Shown here: piece after piece, positions 20,901 through 44,604 of the stretch
How positions within the stretch are numbered: the stretch's first letter is position 1
Layout of the letters: every line of letters begins with the position of its first letter
Source of the DNA: Anas platyrhynchos
Taxonomy: Eukaryota > Chordata > Aves > Anseriformes > Anatidae
Assembly: GCF_047663525.1 (NCBI RefSeq)
Contig: NC_092621.1
Location: 10,699,001-10,763,000, forward strand
Direction of reading: 5' to 3'
DNA: 64,000 nucleotides
The notes under the pieces: model-generated
Seen by the model: only the letters and a program-made list of their open reading frames with translations
Databases searched by the model: none
What the model was told of the DNA's origin: nothing
Translations under genes and position numbers: made by a program

Positions 20901-23651
20901 CGCATCCCCTCACCCGTGAGCTGCACGATGACCTGGAAGGAGACGGTGCCCGGCACGCCGGGGTGCCTCTCCACCAGCACGTAGTACCAGTGCTGCCAGA
21001 AGGGCAGGTCCAGCGCCAGCTGGCAGGGCGCGTGCTCCCGGCAGTCCAGCGCCGTGGAGTTGTGCAGGGGGGGGGCCTTGGCCCGTACCCACAGCCACAG
21101 GGGGCAGCCCTCGGCCCCCCGGCACCGCAGCACCTCCACCTGCACGCGCGACGTGTAGCTGGGCACAAACACCCTGCGGGGACACGGAGAGGGGCTGGGG
21201 GAGGCAAGGCAGAGGGATGGGGGACCCCTGGGAAGATGACCACCCCCCAAAAAGGCTGGCAGACCCCCGTCGTGCTCACTTGTAGAGGCAGGAGCGGTTG
21301 TGGGGGCCCATGCTCTGCTCGGAGGCGTATCCGGGGTACAGCACGGCGATGTTGACCAGGCGCTGCACGATGAGCTGCGGCTGGAAGAGGTACTGGCACT
21401 CCTCGTAGAGACCCTAAGCCAGCAGGGAAATCAGCACGGGGGTTTGGGGGGTGCCCAGCAGGGAATTTGGGTGCTGCCCACCCCGGTACCCCCCCTCCAG
21501 AGCCACCCAGTGCCCCACACCTACCCCACGCACCGCCAGCCCCAAATGCCAGCTGGGCACCGTGCCCTCCCCAATCCCCACCCCACCCCAAAGCCCTGCA
21601 CCTTGACGGAGATCTTCCCCTCATCCTTGGGCAGGTGGGCAGCCAAAAACCAGTCCCCGGGCAGGGGGCTGGTGACGTTGAACACCCCGGTGGTGCGGTT
21701 GGGCAGCGTCCAGGTGAGGGTGAGGGCGAAGGAGCCAGGGACGGCCGTGTCCCTGGGGAAGTGCGTGCGCAGCGGGTTGATGACGGAGGGAGCCCCCGAG
21801 CGGAAATACCTGCAGGGGGCACGGCGATTAATGGGGCGCAGCTTTGGGGGGGTGGCACGGGGGGACACACCGAGGAGGGGTCACCGCGGGGCAGTGCCCG
21901 CCAGCGGGGACACGCCGTGCGCTCACACGGTGATGCTGCGGTCCGGGCAGTGGTCCCCGAAGGTGCCGCCCTGTTCCTTGAAGGTGATGAGGTTCCAGAC
22001 GGCGATGACGGTGTCCTCGGGGATGTGGAAGTGGAAGAGCTCGATGCTGGCAAAGGAGCGGAAGGGGCTGAGCTTGCGCGGCGTGCGGGTGAAGTAGTCG
22101 GTCACGAAGAGCCCGTCTGCGGGGGGAGACCCAAGGGGTTCTCTCAGTGGGGCTGGGACCCCCTCCCCAAGCTCTGCCCCGCTGGGCGGGGGAGGCACGG
22201 TGCACATATGGGGTGCGCACATGCACACGGGGGGTGCCGCCTGCGTGCACGGTGAGGCGGAGGCGTGCACACCCACGGGTGGCTGCGCACAGCCTGCAAG
22301 ATGCTTCCTGCAGGGCTGCCCAAACAGCCAGCATCCCACGGGGAATTTCCAGGAGCCTGGGCAGCAGCGGGGATGCAGGCACGTCCCTGGAGCCGTAACA
22401 ACTTTGCCCTGCCGCTGGGACGCCTGCCCAGCACCAGCCCGGGAATCCCAGGCCTCATTCCCCAGGGATGCACTGAGGATGGGATGCTCGTGGCTGCGGG
22501 ATGCCAGCAGAGGGGATTCCAGCAGCCCCGGGGGGATTCGTCCAGCTGGGAATTGGGGGGGGCGGAGAGGAAGGGGCTGCTTCGTACAGCCTGTGCCTGG
22601 CCGGGGGTGCACGCGCGCGTGCGTGTGTGCCGGCGGGCACGTGTGTGTTGGTGCTGCGTGTGTGTGTGTGTGTGTGTGCAGCCCCAGCAGGCTGAGCCCC
22701 GACTTGCATCTGCTCCTGCATCCCTCTCCTGGAACAAAGGCAGCTCCCCCTCCCCTATCACCGGGCACCAAATGCCCGTCTGCGTGTAGGGTGCCCGACC
22801 CCAAATCCTCCACCACGAGCCCTCCCTGGGGGGGGACTCTCCATGGCACCCCCAGGGGACCGGAGCTCCGTGTTAGGGGGGTCCCTGGGGAGACGGAGAC
22901 CACCAGGAGGGGTCCCCGGTGCTCAGTCCCCTGGGGTGAGGTTGGGGGGGGGTCGGGAACCGGGACGGAGCCCCCCGGGGCTGGACGCGCAGCCCCGGGG
23001 CTCAGCACCGCGGACAGCGCCCGCGGCCGGGGCTCAGCACCGGGGACAGCTCCCGCGGCCCCAAATCTCCCCCCCCCCGCCCCACAGACACCTCGGGACC
23101 CCCTCCCCCGACACCACCCCTCGCGTGTCGCACCCCACGGCACCCCCCCGCGTCCCCCTGGTGTCTATATGTGGGGTGGGGGTGGGGGATTTCTCCCCCT
23201 ATTCCCCACCGCGCCCCATTGCGCGGACACCCCTCTGCGCGCCCCCATGCCCCATAGCAGGCAGCCACCGTGCCCCACACCCCCCCCTCCCTCTCCCCAC
23301 ACAGCGCAGCCCCCTGCCCACGCACCCCGCACCCCCCCCAGGCCCACCATACCCCCCTCTACCACCACCGTCCCCCCTATACCACCACCCCACAGCGTCC
23401 GTGCCCCCTTTTACAGGGTCGCTCCCCCCACTATAGGGTCGTGCCCCCCCCATAGGGGACCCGTGACCCCCCCCCCCCCCCCCCCAAACCCCCGACCCCC
23501 GGCCCCCGGGGCGCTCACCGGCGGGCGGCGGCAGGAGGAGGAGGAGGAGGAGGAGGAGGAAGAGCAGGAGGAGGAGCAGCGGCGGCGGCCGCAGCGGGGG
23601 GCGGACGAGGGGGTCCCGGCGCCCCCTCCCCGCGCCGCCCCGCCGCCCCAT
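17913..23651 (-). CDS. TMEM8B: Transmembrane protein 8B
   Basis: Thirteen coding exons: 23651-23519, 22116-21927, 21809-21602, 21413-21280, 21173-20914, 20446-20094, 19921-19825, 19722-19599, 19221-19079, 18964-18786, 18696-18550, 18465-18349 and 18248-17913. They give 806 residues, close to TMEM8A/PGAP6 (771) and longer than the common human TMEM8B form (472). Order: poly-Leu signal peptide (residues 25-40), large N-glycosylated ectodomain, an EGF-like module (about residues 500-547, C-x-N-D-CGIYGQC), then a seven-helix CREST-family domain (about 548-806) ending NSICTG. Family proteins act at the cell surface; PGAP6 is a GPI-specific phospholipase and TMEM8B is linked to adhesion. The choice of 8B over 8A rests on neighbours HINT2, SPAG8 and NPR2. 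The intron after exon 11 has a GC donor. Confidence 0.88.
20520..20850 (+). repeat. CATCCCAG-type minisatellite in TMEM8B intron 5
   Basis: Degenerate tandem units such as AGCATCCC, GTGTCCCAGCACCTCCCAG and CCCGTGCATCCCAG, between the exons at 20914 and 20446. Confidence 0.8.
22654..22680 (+). repeat. (GT)n microsatellite
   Basis: GT dinucleotide run in the large first intron of TMEM8B (21927-23519 span, left of exon 1). Confidence 0.85.
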
Positions 23652-24047
23652 GCCGCCCCGCCGCCGCCGCCGGAGCCCGACGCGCGCCCGCGAGAATGAC
23701 GTCACCCGGCGCGCCACGCCCCCTCCCCGCCCGGCCATTGGCCGCTCAGCGCGCCCATCGCCGCCCTCCGCGCCTCGGGCGCTGATTGGTGGAGCTGCCG
23801 GGAGGGGCGGGGTCAGCCCGGCGGCAGCGGCGCGCGCGCGCGCTCTGGCCGCGTGCGGGGCGGGGCGGGGTGGCGGGAAACGGGACCGGGACCGGGACCG
23901 GGATCGGGAACCACTGGGACTGGGATCGGAACTGGGATCGGAACTGGGACCAGTACCAGTACTGGGACTGGGACTGGGATCGGGACCCTCCGGTACCCGG
24001 CGCACCCCCCCGGTACCCGGTACCTCCCCCGCTCCTCCGGTGTCCCC
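23652..24047. promoter_or_regulatory. Bidirectional CpG-island promoter of TMEM8B and TAF1C
   Basis: The two genes start 397 bases apart, head to head. A perfect CRE (TGACGTCA) is at 23697-23704, about 46 bases upstream of the TMEM8B ATG. Inverted CCAAT motifs (ATTGG) occur near 23737 and 23785. The side facing TAF1C holds a GGGACC/GGGACT repeat that probably lies in its 5' UTR. Confidence 0.7.
23875..23992 (+). repeat. GGGAC(C/T)G hexamer-type repeat
   Basis: Tandem 6-base units (GGGACC, GGGATC, GGAACT, GGGACT) end about 55 bases before the TAF1C start codon. They are G-rich on the sense strand of TAF1C. Confidence 0.85.
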
Positions 24048-28077
<4,030 letters not shown>

Positions 28078-28087
28078 GGGGGCAGGA

Positions 28088-28093
28088 AATAAA
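28088..28093 (+). terminator. TAF1C: TAF1C polyadenylation signal
   Basis: AATAAA eleven bases past the stop codon, so the 3' UTR is extremely short. Confidence 0.85.
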
Positions 28094-28383
28094 CCCCTGA
28101 TGGCACAGCCCTGGCTCTGGATTTTTTTTTAAGGGGGGGGACGCCCACGCGTGACCGTGGGGGGGGTCACCCCCAGCACCCACCATCGGGTGTGGGGATG
28201 AGTGGGGGGGAGCAATGCGCCCTGCACGGGTCGGGCTGGGTGCCTGGAGCGCGCCACGCGTGGGTTCCCCCCCCTCCGCGGTCACGCGTGGGCGCAGGGG
28301 GGAAGGGGCGCGGGCGCTTTAAGGACGCGGGGGGGGGCGTGGCGGAAGCCCGGGGGGGGGGCGGGGACGCGGAGGCGCGCGCC

Positions 28384-29470
<1,087 letters not shown>

Positions 29471-29490
29471 GCCCCCCGGGTCACCCCCAC

Positions 29491-29496
29491 AATAAA
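29491..29496 (+). terminator. HINT2: HINT2 polyadenylation signal
   Basis: AATAAA 21 bases past the stop codon. Confidence 0.85.
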
Positions 29497-29624
29497 GCTG
29501 CTCGGGGCACCCGCAGTGGCTTGCTTGGCTCTGTTTTTTTTGGGGGACAACCCCAGCGCTCTCGGGGGGGTGATGAAGGCTGTGCTGCCGCTTATCTGGG
29601 CCTCCACACCAGGCCTCCGCTGTG

Positions 29625-29925
29625 AGATCCTCCCCGTGCACACCCCAGAGCCCCCCGTGCACACACCATTGTGCAAAGGGTTGCACTGCACGCCCCAGAT
29701 CCCCTGTGCAAGCACCACTGTGCAAAATGTGTTGCACACCCCATGCCTCCTGTGCAAACACAATGCACGACAAATTGGACACCCCAGAACCCCCCCATAC
29801 ATGCACCACTGTGCAAACCCTTGCATTGCACATCCCAGACCCCCCCGTGCATGCACCACCGTGCAGGACAAATTGCATTGCACCCCCCTGGACCCCCTGC
29901 ACGTGCAAGGCACACACAGCCCCGT
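29625..29925 (+). repeat. About 50-base GTGCA-rich tandem repeat
   Basis: Units share GTGCA(C/T)ACACCA, TTGCA and CACCCCAGA. They are diverged, with about five to six copies. Confidence 0.7.
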
Positions 29926-31340
29926 ACCCACACGGTGGCACCGGGCCATGCAGCCACGTGCGGGGCAGCAGCGGGGCCACAGCCCCGGCATCCCATCGTC
30001 TCCCTGCCCCGTGCCTCCTGCTCCGGCCACCGCTAAATTTAGCAGGGGGCCGGCGCTGGCGCAGCACGCAGCCCACCTGGCACCACGGCGCGGCCGCCTG
30101 GGCCCCCGCCAGGCGCGCAGGGACCGCAGCCGCCGGGGATAATGTGGGGTCTGTTCGGCCGGGTGTCGCTGCCGGCGGCTCTTGGGGCCCGGCTGGGGGG
30201 CTCATGGAGGTTTGGGGGGGGTCCCTGCGCTCTGCAGACCCCTTGCAGCTTTGCAGACCCCTGCTCCGGAGCACCCCGTTAGTGGGGGCTCCCCAGAAGC
30301 TGCACATGAAAACACGGGGATGTGTGGAATAAGGGGGGGCACTGGCGTTGTCCTGGGGGGGGTCCCTAAAACATGCATGCAGGCTACATGAGCATTGTGC
30401 CCCCCCCCACACACACTTTGTGCTGGGGCGGGCGGGGGGCCCAGGGTTGTTTTCGTTCCCCAGCCAAGGACTATCGCAAATGACGCAAGTTCCCCAAAGA
30501 CATCGAGGGGAAGGGGGGGGGGAGGAGAAGGAGCGGGGGGGGGGGGGGATGGATGTGTCAGCGGCACGCTGCGCCCAGATGTGCTCCAGCTCCCGCTGCC
30601 GGGCCCCAAGCCCTGGGCTCCCCGCAGGGTGCCCCGGAGCAAAGCCACATCCCCGGGGGGGCGGACACGGAGGGCACGGCGCGGGGGGGCCTCCCCCTCA
30701 CCCCCAACCCCGGACACGTGTGGGCGCCCCCCCGGCGCTCCTCTCTCTCCCGGCAGCTGCTCGGCAGATGGGCTCGCAGCAGCCACAGCCCCGGGCCCCT
30801 CCGCGGGGCTGCCGGCACGGCCGGCCCCCAGCTCCCCCCTCCCCGACGGCTTGGCCTGGAGCCGAGCTCCCGGGGCGGGGGCCGTCCCCGCTGGGCCGCG
30901 GGGGTGAGACGCGAGGCCGGCCAGGATAAACAAGAGGCCCCAGCGCCGGCAGCGCGGTGGCTCGGCCGGCGCACACCGCAGAGCGCTGCAATAACAGCCC
31001 GGGGGCCGCCGCCGTCAAAGGGCCCTTCTTCTGCACGGCGCCCGTCGAGGCTGGAAGGGGTGGGAGAGGGGGGGGGCGGAGAGCGGGGCTGGCGTCCTGC
31101 AGGCTCGGGGGGGCGGTGGCCGGGCCCTGCCCTGCCCTTCCCGGGCCGCCCCCCGCCCCCCGCCCCGAGGCGCGCAGAGGGCGCACGGCGCGCCCCGGAC
31201 GCCCCCTCGGGGCTGCGGCCGCGCACGTGGACGGAGCGCGCGCGCGCGCCGCTGGCCACGCCCCCTTCCCCCGAAACCACGCCCCCCTCGCCCATCTCCC
31301 GCCACCTCGCCCCACTCTGTCCCCGCCCCCCCCGAGGCTC

Positions 31341-31383
31341 TCCGCCAATGGGAGGCGCCCCCGCGCTCGGCTCCGCCAATCAG
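31341..31383 (+). promoter_or_regulatory. SPAG8: SPAG8 proximal promoter with two CCAAT boxes
   Basis: Two CCGCCAAT motifs (CCAAT at 31345-31349 and 31376-31380) lie directly upstream of the start codon I chose, within a CpG island. If they act as CCAAT boxes, the true start of transcription and possibly of translation is downstream; an alternative in-frame ATG (VPMETEG) is at 31411. Confidence 0.45.
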
Positions 31384-33061
31384 ATGGCGAGGACGGCGTC
31401 CCCCGTCCCCATGGAGACCGAGGGGGGGAGCGCGGGAGAGGAGCCCCCGGGCCCGGCCATGGAGCGCGGAGCGCGGCGGGGGACGGAGACCCCCAGAGGG
31501 TGGGCACCGGGGGGCACCGGGGGGTGCACCGGGGGGGCACTGGGGAGGGGGCCCAGGGGTGCTGGGGAGGCACCAGGGGGGTGTTTTGGGGGGTTCCCGG
31601 CGGGGTGCTGGTGACCCCGCCTGGTGCTGGGGTCACCCAAAGGGCAGGGGTCACCAGGGGGGCACTGGGGGTCGTGACCCCGCTGTCTGTCCCCGCACGC
31701 AGGGTGGCTCTGACCGGCTGTGTGCCCCCAAAGCATGGGGGGGACCCCCGGGATGAGCCCCCCCCGTGCACCGTGAGGATGCGGGGGGACGTGCTGCTGC
31801 CCGTGGGGGGCTCGTGCCGGGGGGACGCGGCTGGGGAGCCCCCCGGGGTGGTGGTGGTGGACGGCGGTGAGGAGCCGGGCGCAGACGAGGAGCAGCAGGA
31901 GGAGCAGGAGGCCGCAGCCGAGGAGGTCCCAAAGGTGCTGGCTGTGGCCACGGAGCCCCCCGAGGTGCCGGCCCCGATGGCCGTGCAGGTCGTGCCCCGC
32001 GGGAGCTGCTTGATCCACAACTGGCAGGAGGAGGTAACCCCACAGCCCCCCTGCTCCTCAAATCGGTGCAGGGCACAGCATGTGCTTAGGGACCCCTTGG
32101 GGGGTCAATGCACCTGGGGGGCTCGGGGAGGGGTCGGTGCCATCCAGGGGAAGTGCTGGAGCCACGCCGTGTCCCCAGAGAGCCACCAACGACCTGGACC
32201 AGGTGCCGGTGCCGGAGATGGGCAGCGAGGGCTTCGTCCACCGGCACGGCCACCGCGGGCTGCTGACCCTCCAGCCACCAGCCCAGCCGCCCCCCAGCAG
32301 CACCACCAAGCAGGCCTTTCGCCCGCCCCACAGCGTCCCGATGCTGGCGAGAGGTGGGACCGGGGGTCCCCATCCCAAAATAAAATAACGGGGGGAGCGA
32401 GGTGCCGAGGGGCTCAGCCCGGTGCTGAGGGTGCCGGCTCCCTGCAGGGCAGCGGGAGGCCATGCTGGAGCTGATGCTCTACCAGAAGTACAGGTGAGAC
32501 TGCCCCTCCCCGGCCCCAAGGGTGGTCCCCGTGCTTGGGGACCCCAAAATCGGGCAGCTGGGGGGGTGGTCCCACAGGCAGGAGCTGCTGGAGGAGATGT
32601 CCCCACCCCGTGCGCCCATGGAGAGCCTCTCCACCACGCACCGGGATTTCCAGGCAGGGGGCTTCCAGCCCACGCCGCCGCCCACCACCCAGGTACCCAC
32701 CCCACACCTCGCACCCCACCAGGGATCCCTGAGGATGCCGCCCCCCCCTCACCGGCTGACACAGGGGCTCCCCTTTTCCACCGCAGCCCCACGACTACCG
32801 CACGGAGCAGCCCTGCAGCTTCTGGCTGGAGCAAGCCCGCAGCGTGCCCGTGAGCACCCCCAGCCCACCCTGCCCGTGGGGACAGCACCCCCTGCTCACG
32901 GGGGTCCCCGCGTCCCTCTCCTCCAGGGCGTCACCTGCATCCGCACCGGGGACAGCCCCTTTCGGAGGAACGCTGCCTTCTCCACCCCCATCACCGAGTA
33001 CCTGGAGCAGCCCCTGCCCCACGTCGCCGAAAGCTACGGGGTGCGGCCGAGCAAGCAATAA
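31384..33061 (+). CDS. SPAG8: Sperm-associated antigen 8
   Basis: Seven coding exons: 31384-31499, 31703-32033, 32179-32353, 32448-32493, 32578-32692, 32787-32849 and 32927-33061, giving 326 residues. The conserved C-terminal two thirds matches human SPAG8: SCLIHNWQEERATNDLDQVP, FVHRHGHRGLLT, SSTTKQ, QREAMLE, PHDYRTEQP..FW, GVTCIRTGDSPFRRN and FSTP. SPAG8 is a ciliary and sperm microtubule inner protein that also binds FHL5/ACT. The human Ser/Pro-Gly-rich N-terminal part is replaced here by a shorter Glu-rich segment. The N-terminal exon and its start are less certain than the rest. The stop codon overlaps the polyadenylation signal. Confidence 0.88.
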
Positions 33062-33062
33062 A
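33057..33062 (+). terminator. SPAG8: SPAG8 polyadenylation signal overlapping the stop codon
   Basis: AATAAA includes the TAA stop codon at 33059-33061. Confidence 0.7.
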
Positions 33063-33814
33063 GAGCAGGCGGTGTCCCTGCCCTGGCACCCAAGGGTGTC
33101 CCTGCGACCCTGCGCACCTTGGCTGTCCCCTGTGGGGCAGGGGACCCCGATAACCACCCCCTGCTGGCAGCCAGCACCACCCCCAAACGCGGCACATCCC
33201 CGGGGATGCGTCCTCTCCCTGTGCCCGCGGTGGGTGACACGCGTCCCCGTCCCCGTCCCCATCCAGCCCCAAGCTCGGAGCCCCCAAAAGCAGACAGCGG
33301 CGCTGGGGGCAGGTTGTATTTCAACAAAATAGTCTGCGCGGACGCCTATATTTACACCTGGGGAGGGGGTATTTACAGGAGCCGGGGGGGGAGGGCTATG
33401 TACAGGGGAAGAGGAGGGGGGCACAGGTGGGAGCAGCAGGGTCTGAGCCTGCCCCGCTCCCTTTGCCCCCCCCGGGGAGGGGGTGAGAGGGGCGCAAGGA
33501 GGGGCTGAGTACTGAAAAGAGAAGGCAAAGTGCCCTGCGGGGCAGCCAGGCCCCAGGGGGCGGCTCAGAGCCCGCCGAGCCGAGGGGTTTCGGGGAGGTG
33601 GGAAGGGGGATCAGGACCCCGAGAGGCTTTGGGGAGGGGGGTGTTGGGGGTTGAGGCCGGTCCCCCCGCTCCGTGGGGCAGCGGGAGGCTCGGGAAGGCT
33701 TTGCTGGTGCTGATGGGGGGGGGACAGGCGGTGCCGTGGCCGCTGTGCCCCGCACGCCCCAAACCTGCTCCGGTGCTCCCCGGGGGCACGGGGGGGCTGG
33801 GGGCTGCGCCGGGC
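33062..33814. other. SPAG8/NPR2 convergent 3' region
   Basis: Probably NPR2 3' UTR on the minus strand; a minus-strand AATACA-type signal lies near 33318. No coding exon is supported. Confidence 0.4.
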
Positions 33815-42914
<9,100 letters not shown>

Positions 42915-44600
42915 GGGCCCCGCCGGCGGATCCTGCGCCCGCGGATCCTGCGCCCGCCGCCGCCGCCGCCGCCGCCTGCGCCTCCCCCGGGCGGGGCCGC
43001 CCCGGACCGGGCAGCGCCCCCCCGGACCGCCCCGTCCCGCCCCCGGAGCCGCCGCCGCCACCGCCCGCCCCCACGGGGAGAGGGGAGAGAGGGGAGAAAG
43101 GGGAGAGAGAAGGGAGAGGGGGGGGCGGCCCCGCCGTCGGGGGTTGGGGGGAGGTGGGGTTGGAGCAGGGGGTGAGTTGGGGTTGGGGCGCGCTGAAGGG
43201 TGGGGGGGGTGGGGAAGGGGTGTGGTGGCTCCCGGGGGGTCCAGAGAGAGGGGAGATGGGGGAGGGGGTGTCCAGTGGGAGGGGGTTGGGGAAGGGGGGG
43301 AACCGGCTCTGGGGGTCTTCAGCACGAGGGGGTTTGGGGGAGAGAGTGTGCAGGATCCGGGGGTCTCCAAGGTGGGGGGATTGGGGAGGGGGTGCCCCAG
43401 CTCCGGACATCTCCAGCGTGAAGGGATTTGGGGAAGGGGTGTACGGGATCCGGGGGTCTCCAGCACGAGGGGATTTTGGGGAAGGGGTGTATGGGATCCG
43501 GGGGTCTCCAGCGTGGGGGGATTGGGGAGGGGGTGCCCAAGCTCTGGGGGTCCCCAGCGTGGATGTGCCCAGGTTGCAGGGGTCTCCGGATCGGGGGTGT
43601 TGGTGAAGGGGTGTCCAGGCTCCGGGGGGCTCCAGCAAGAGGGGATTTGGGGGAGAGGGTGTCCACGCTCTGGGGGTCTCCGACGTGGGGGGATTGGGGA
43701 GGGGGTGTTCAGCATGAGAGGAGTTGGGAGGGGATGCCCGAGTGCTGGGGGTCCCCATTGTGGGGGGGATTGAGGATGGGGTGCCTGAATTCTGGGGGTC
43801 TCCAGCACAAAGGGATTTTGGGGATGGGGTGTCCAGGCTCTGGGGCTGTCCAGCATGAGGGGATTTTGGGGAAGGGGTGTCCAGTTTGTGAGTGTCCCCG
43901 GCACGAGGGGATTTGGGGAGCTGGGGGAAGGAGTATCCAGGCACCGGGGGTCCCCTGCATGAAGGGATTGGGGAGGGGATGCCCGAGTTCTGGGGGTCCC
44001 CAGAGTGGGGGCGTTGGGGAAGAGCTGCCCCAGCTCCGGGGGTCTTCAGCACGAGGGGATTTTGAGGAAGGAATGTCCAACTTCTGGGGGTCTCCAGACC
44101 CGGTTATGGGGTCCCCAGCGTGAGGGGGGTCGTGGGGGTGCCCAGATCTCTGTGTCCCCCTGGGGACACATCCCCCTGTGGATTTGGGTTCAGGATCCCA
44201 CCGGGGCTCTCGGGGGGGGAGCGGTGGCTGCGGGGAAGGGACAGGCGGGGCAGGGGGCGGCCGGGGGGGCGGCGGGGCCCCCGCAGGGGGCAGCGTGCCC
44301 GCCCCGCATTCCTCGCATTCCCGGCTCGCCCGCAGTCCCGTGGGGCGGGCGGGCAGCGGGAGCCCCGTCCCCCCCCAAACACACACGCGCAGCCCCCCAC
44401 CCGTGTCTGCCCCACGCGGGGGGACCTGGAGGGGGGGTGAGACCCGTCCCCTCCAGGATTTGGGGTAAAAAGGGGGGGTGAACGGAGCGCGGAGCTGCGG
44501 GCGCGGCACCCCCGCTCGCCCCGCCGGTGCCACCCCGCAGGTGTCCCCGCGATGAGTGACACGTCCTCGGCCAGCCGGGGGATTGGGTTGCTGGGTATAA
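42915..44600. promoter_or_regulatory. NPR2: NPR2 upstream CpG island and flanking minisatellite
   Basis: The first 200 bases upstream of the NPR2 start are extremely CpG-rich (CCGCCGCCGC runs), as expected for its promoter. A large G-rich minisatellite begins about 370 bases further on. Confidence 0.5.
43290..44115 (+). repeat. GGGGGTCTCCAGCACGAGG minisatellite upstream of NPR2
   Basis: About 14 units of roughly 55-60 bases built from GGGGGTCTCCAGCAC, GAGGGGATTTGGGG and AAGGGGTGTCC. Units vary by small deletions and by CTCCGG/TCTGGG variants. The array is strongly G-rich on the plus strand. Confidence 0.9.
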
Positions 44601-44604
44601 ATAG
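44596..44604 (+). promoter_or_regulatory. Consensus TATA box without a recognised gene
   Basis: TATAAATAG in a CpG-rich setting. AATAAATAAG and AAAATAAATG at about 45068-45090 could end a short plus-strand transcript of about 450 nt. No conserved protein recognised. Confidence 0.35.

Larger units (their letters stand above)
29471..31340. other. HINT2-SPAG8 intergenic region
   Basis: No exon recognised. About 29625-29925 holds roughly five degenerate units of about 50 bases (GTGCAAA...TTGCA...CCCCAGA core). From about 30500 the region is a long CpG-rich, GC-box-rich stretch leading to the SPAG8 promoter. Confidence 0.5.

Noticed and set aside
30553-31614. Open frames of 240-500 codons on both strands in the SPAG8 CpG island
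   Set aside because: GC-rich DNA with few stop codons; overlapping frames on both strands with Arg/Pro/Gly/Ala composition and no recognisable domain.
43290-44115. CRISPR-like regular repeats
   Set aside because: Units are degenerate tandem copies without unique spacers, in a vertebrate genome; this is a minisatellite.
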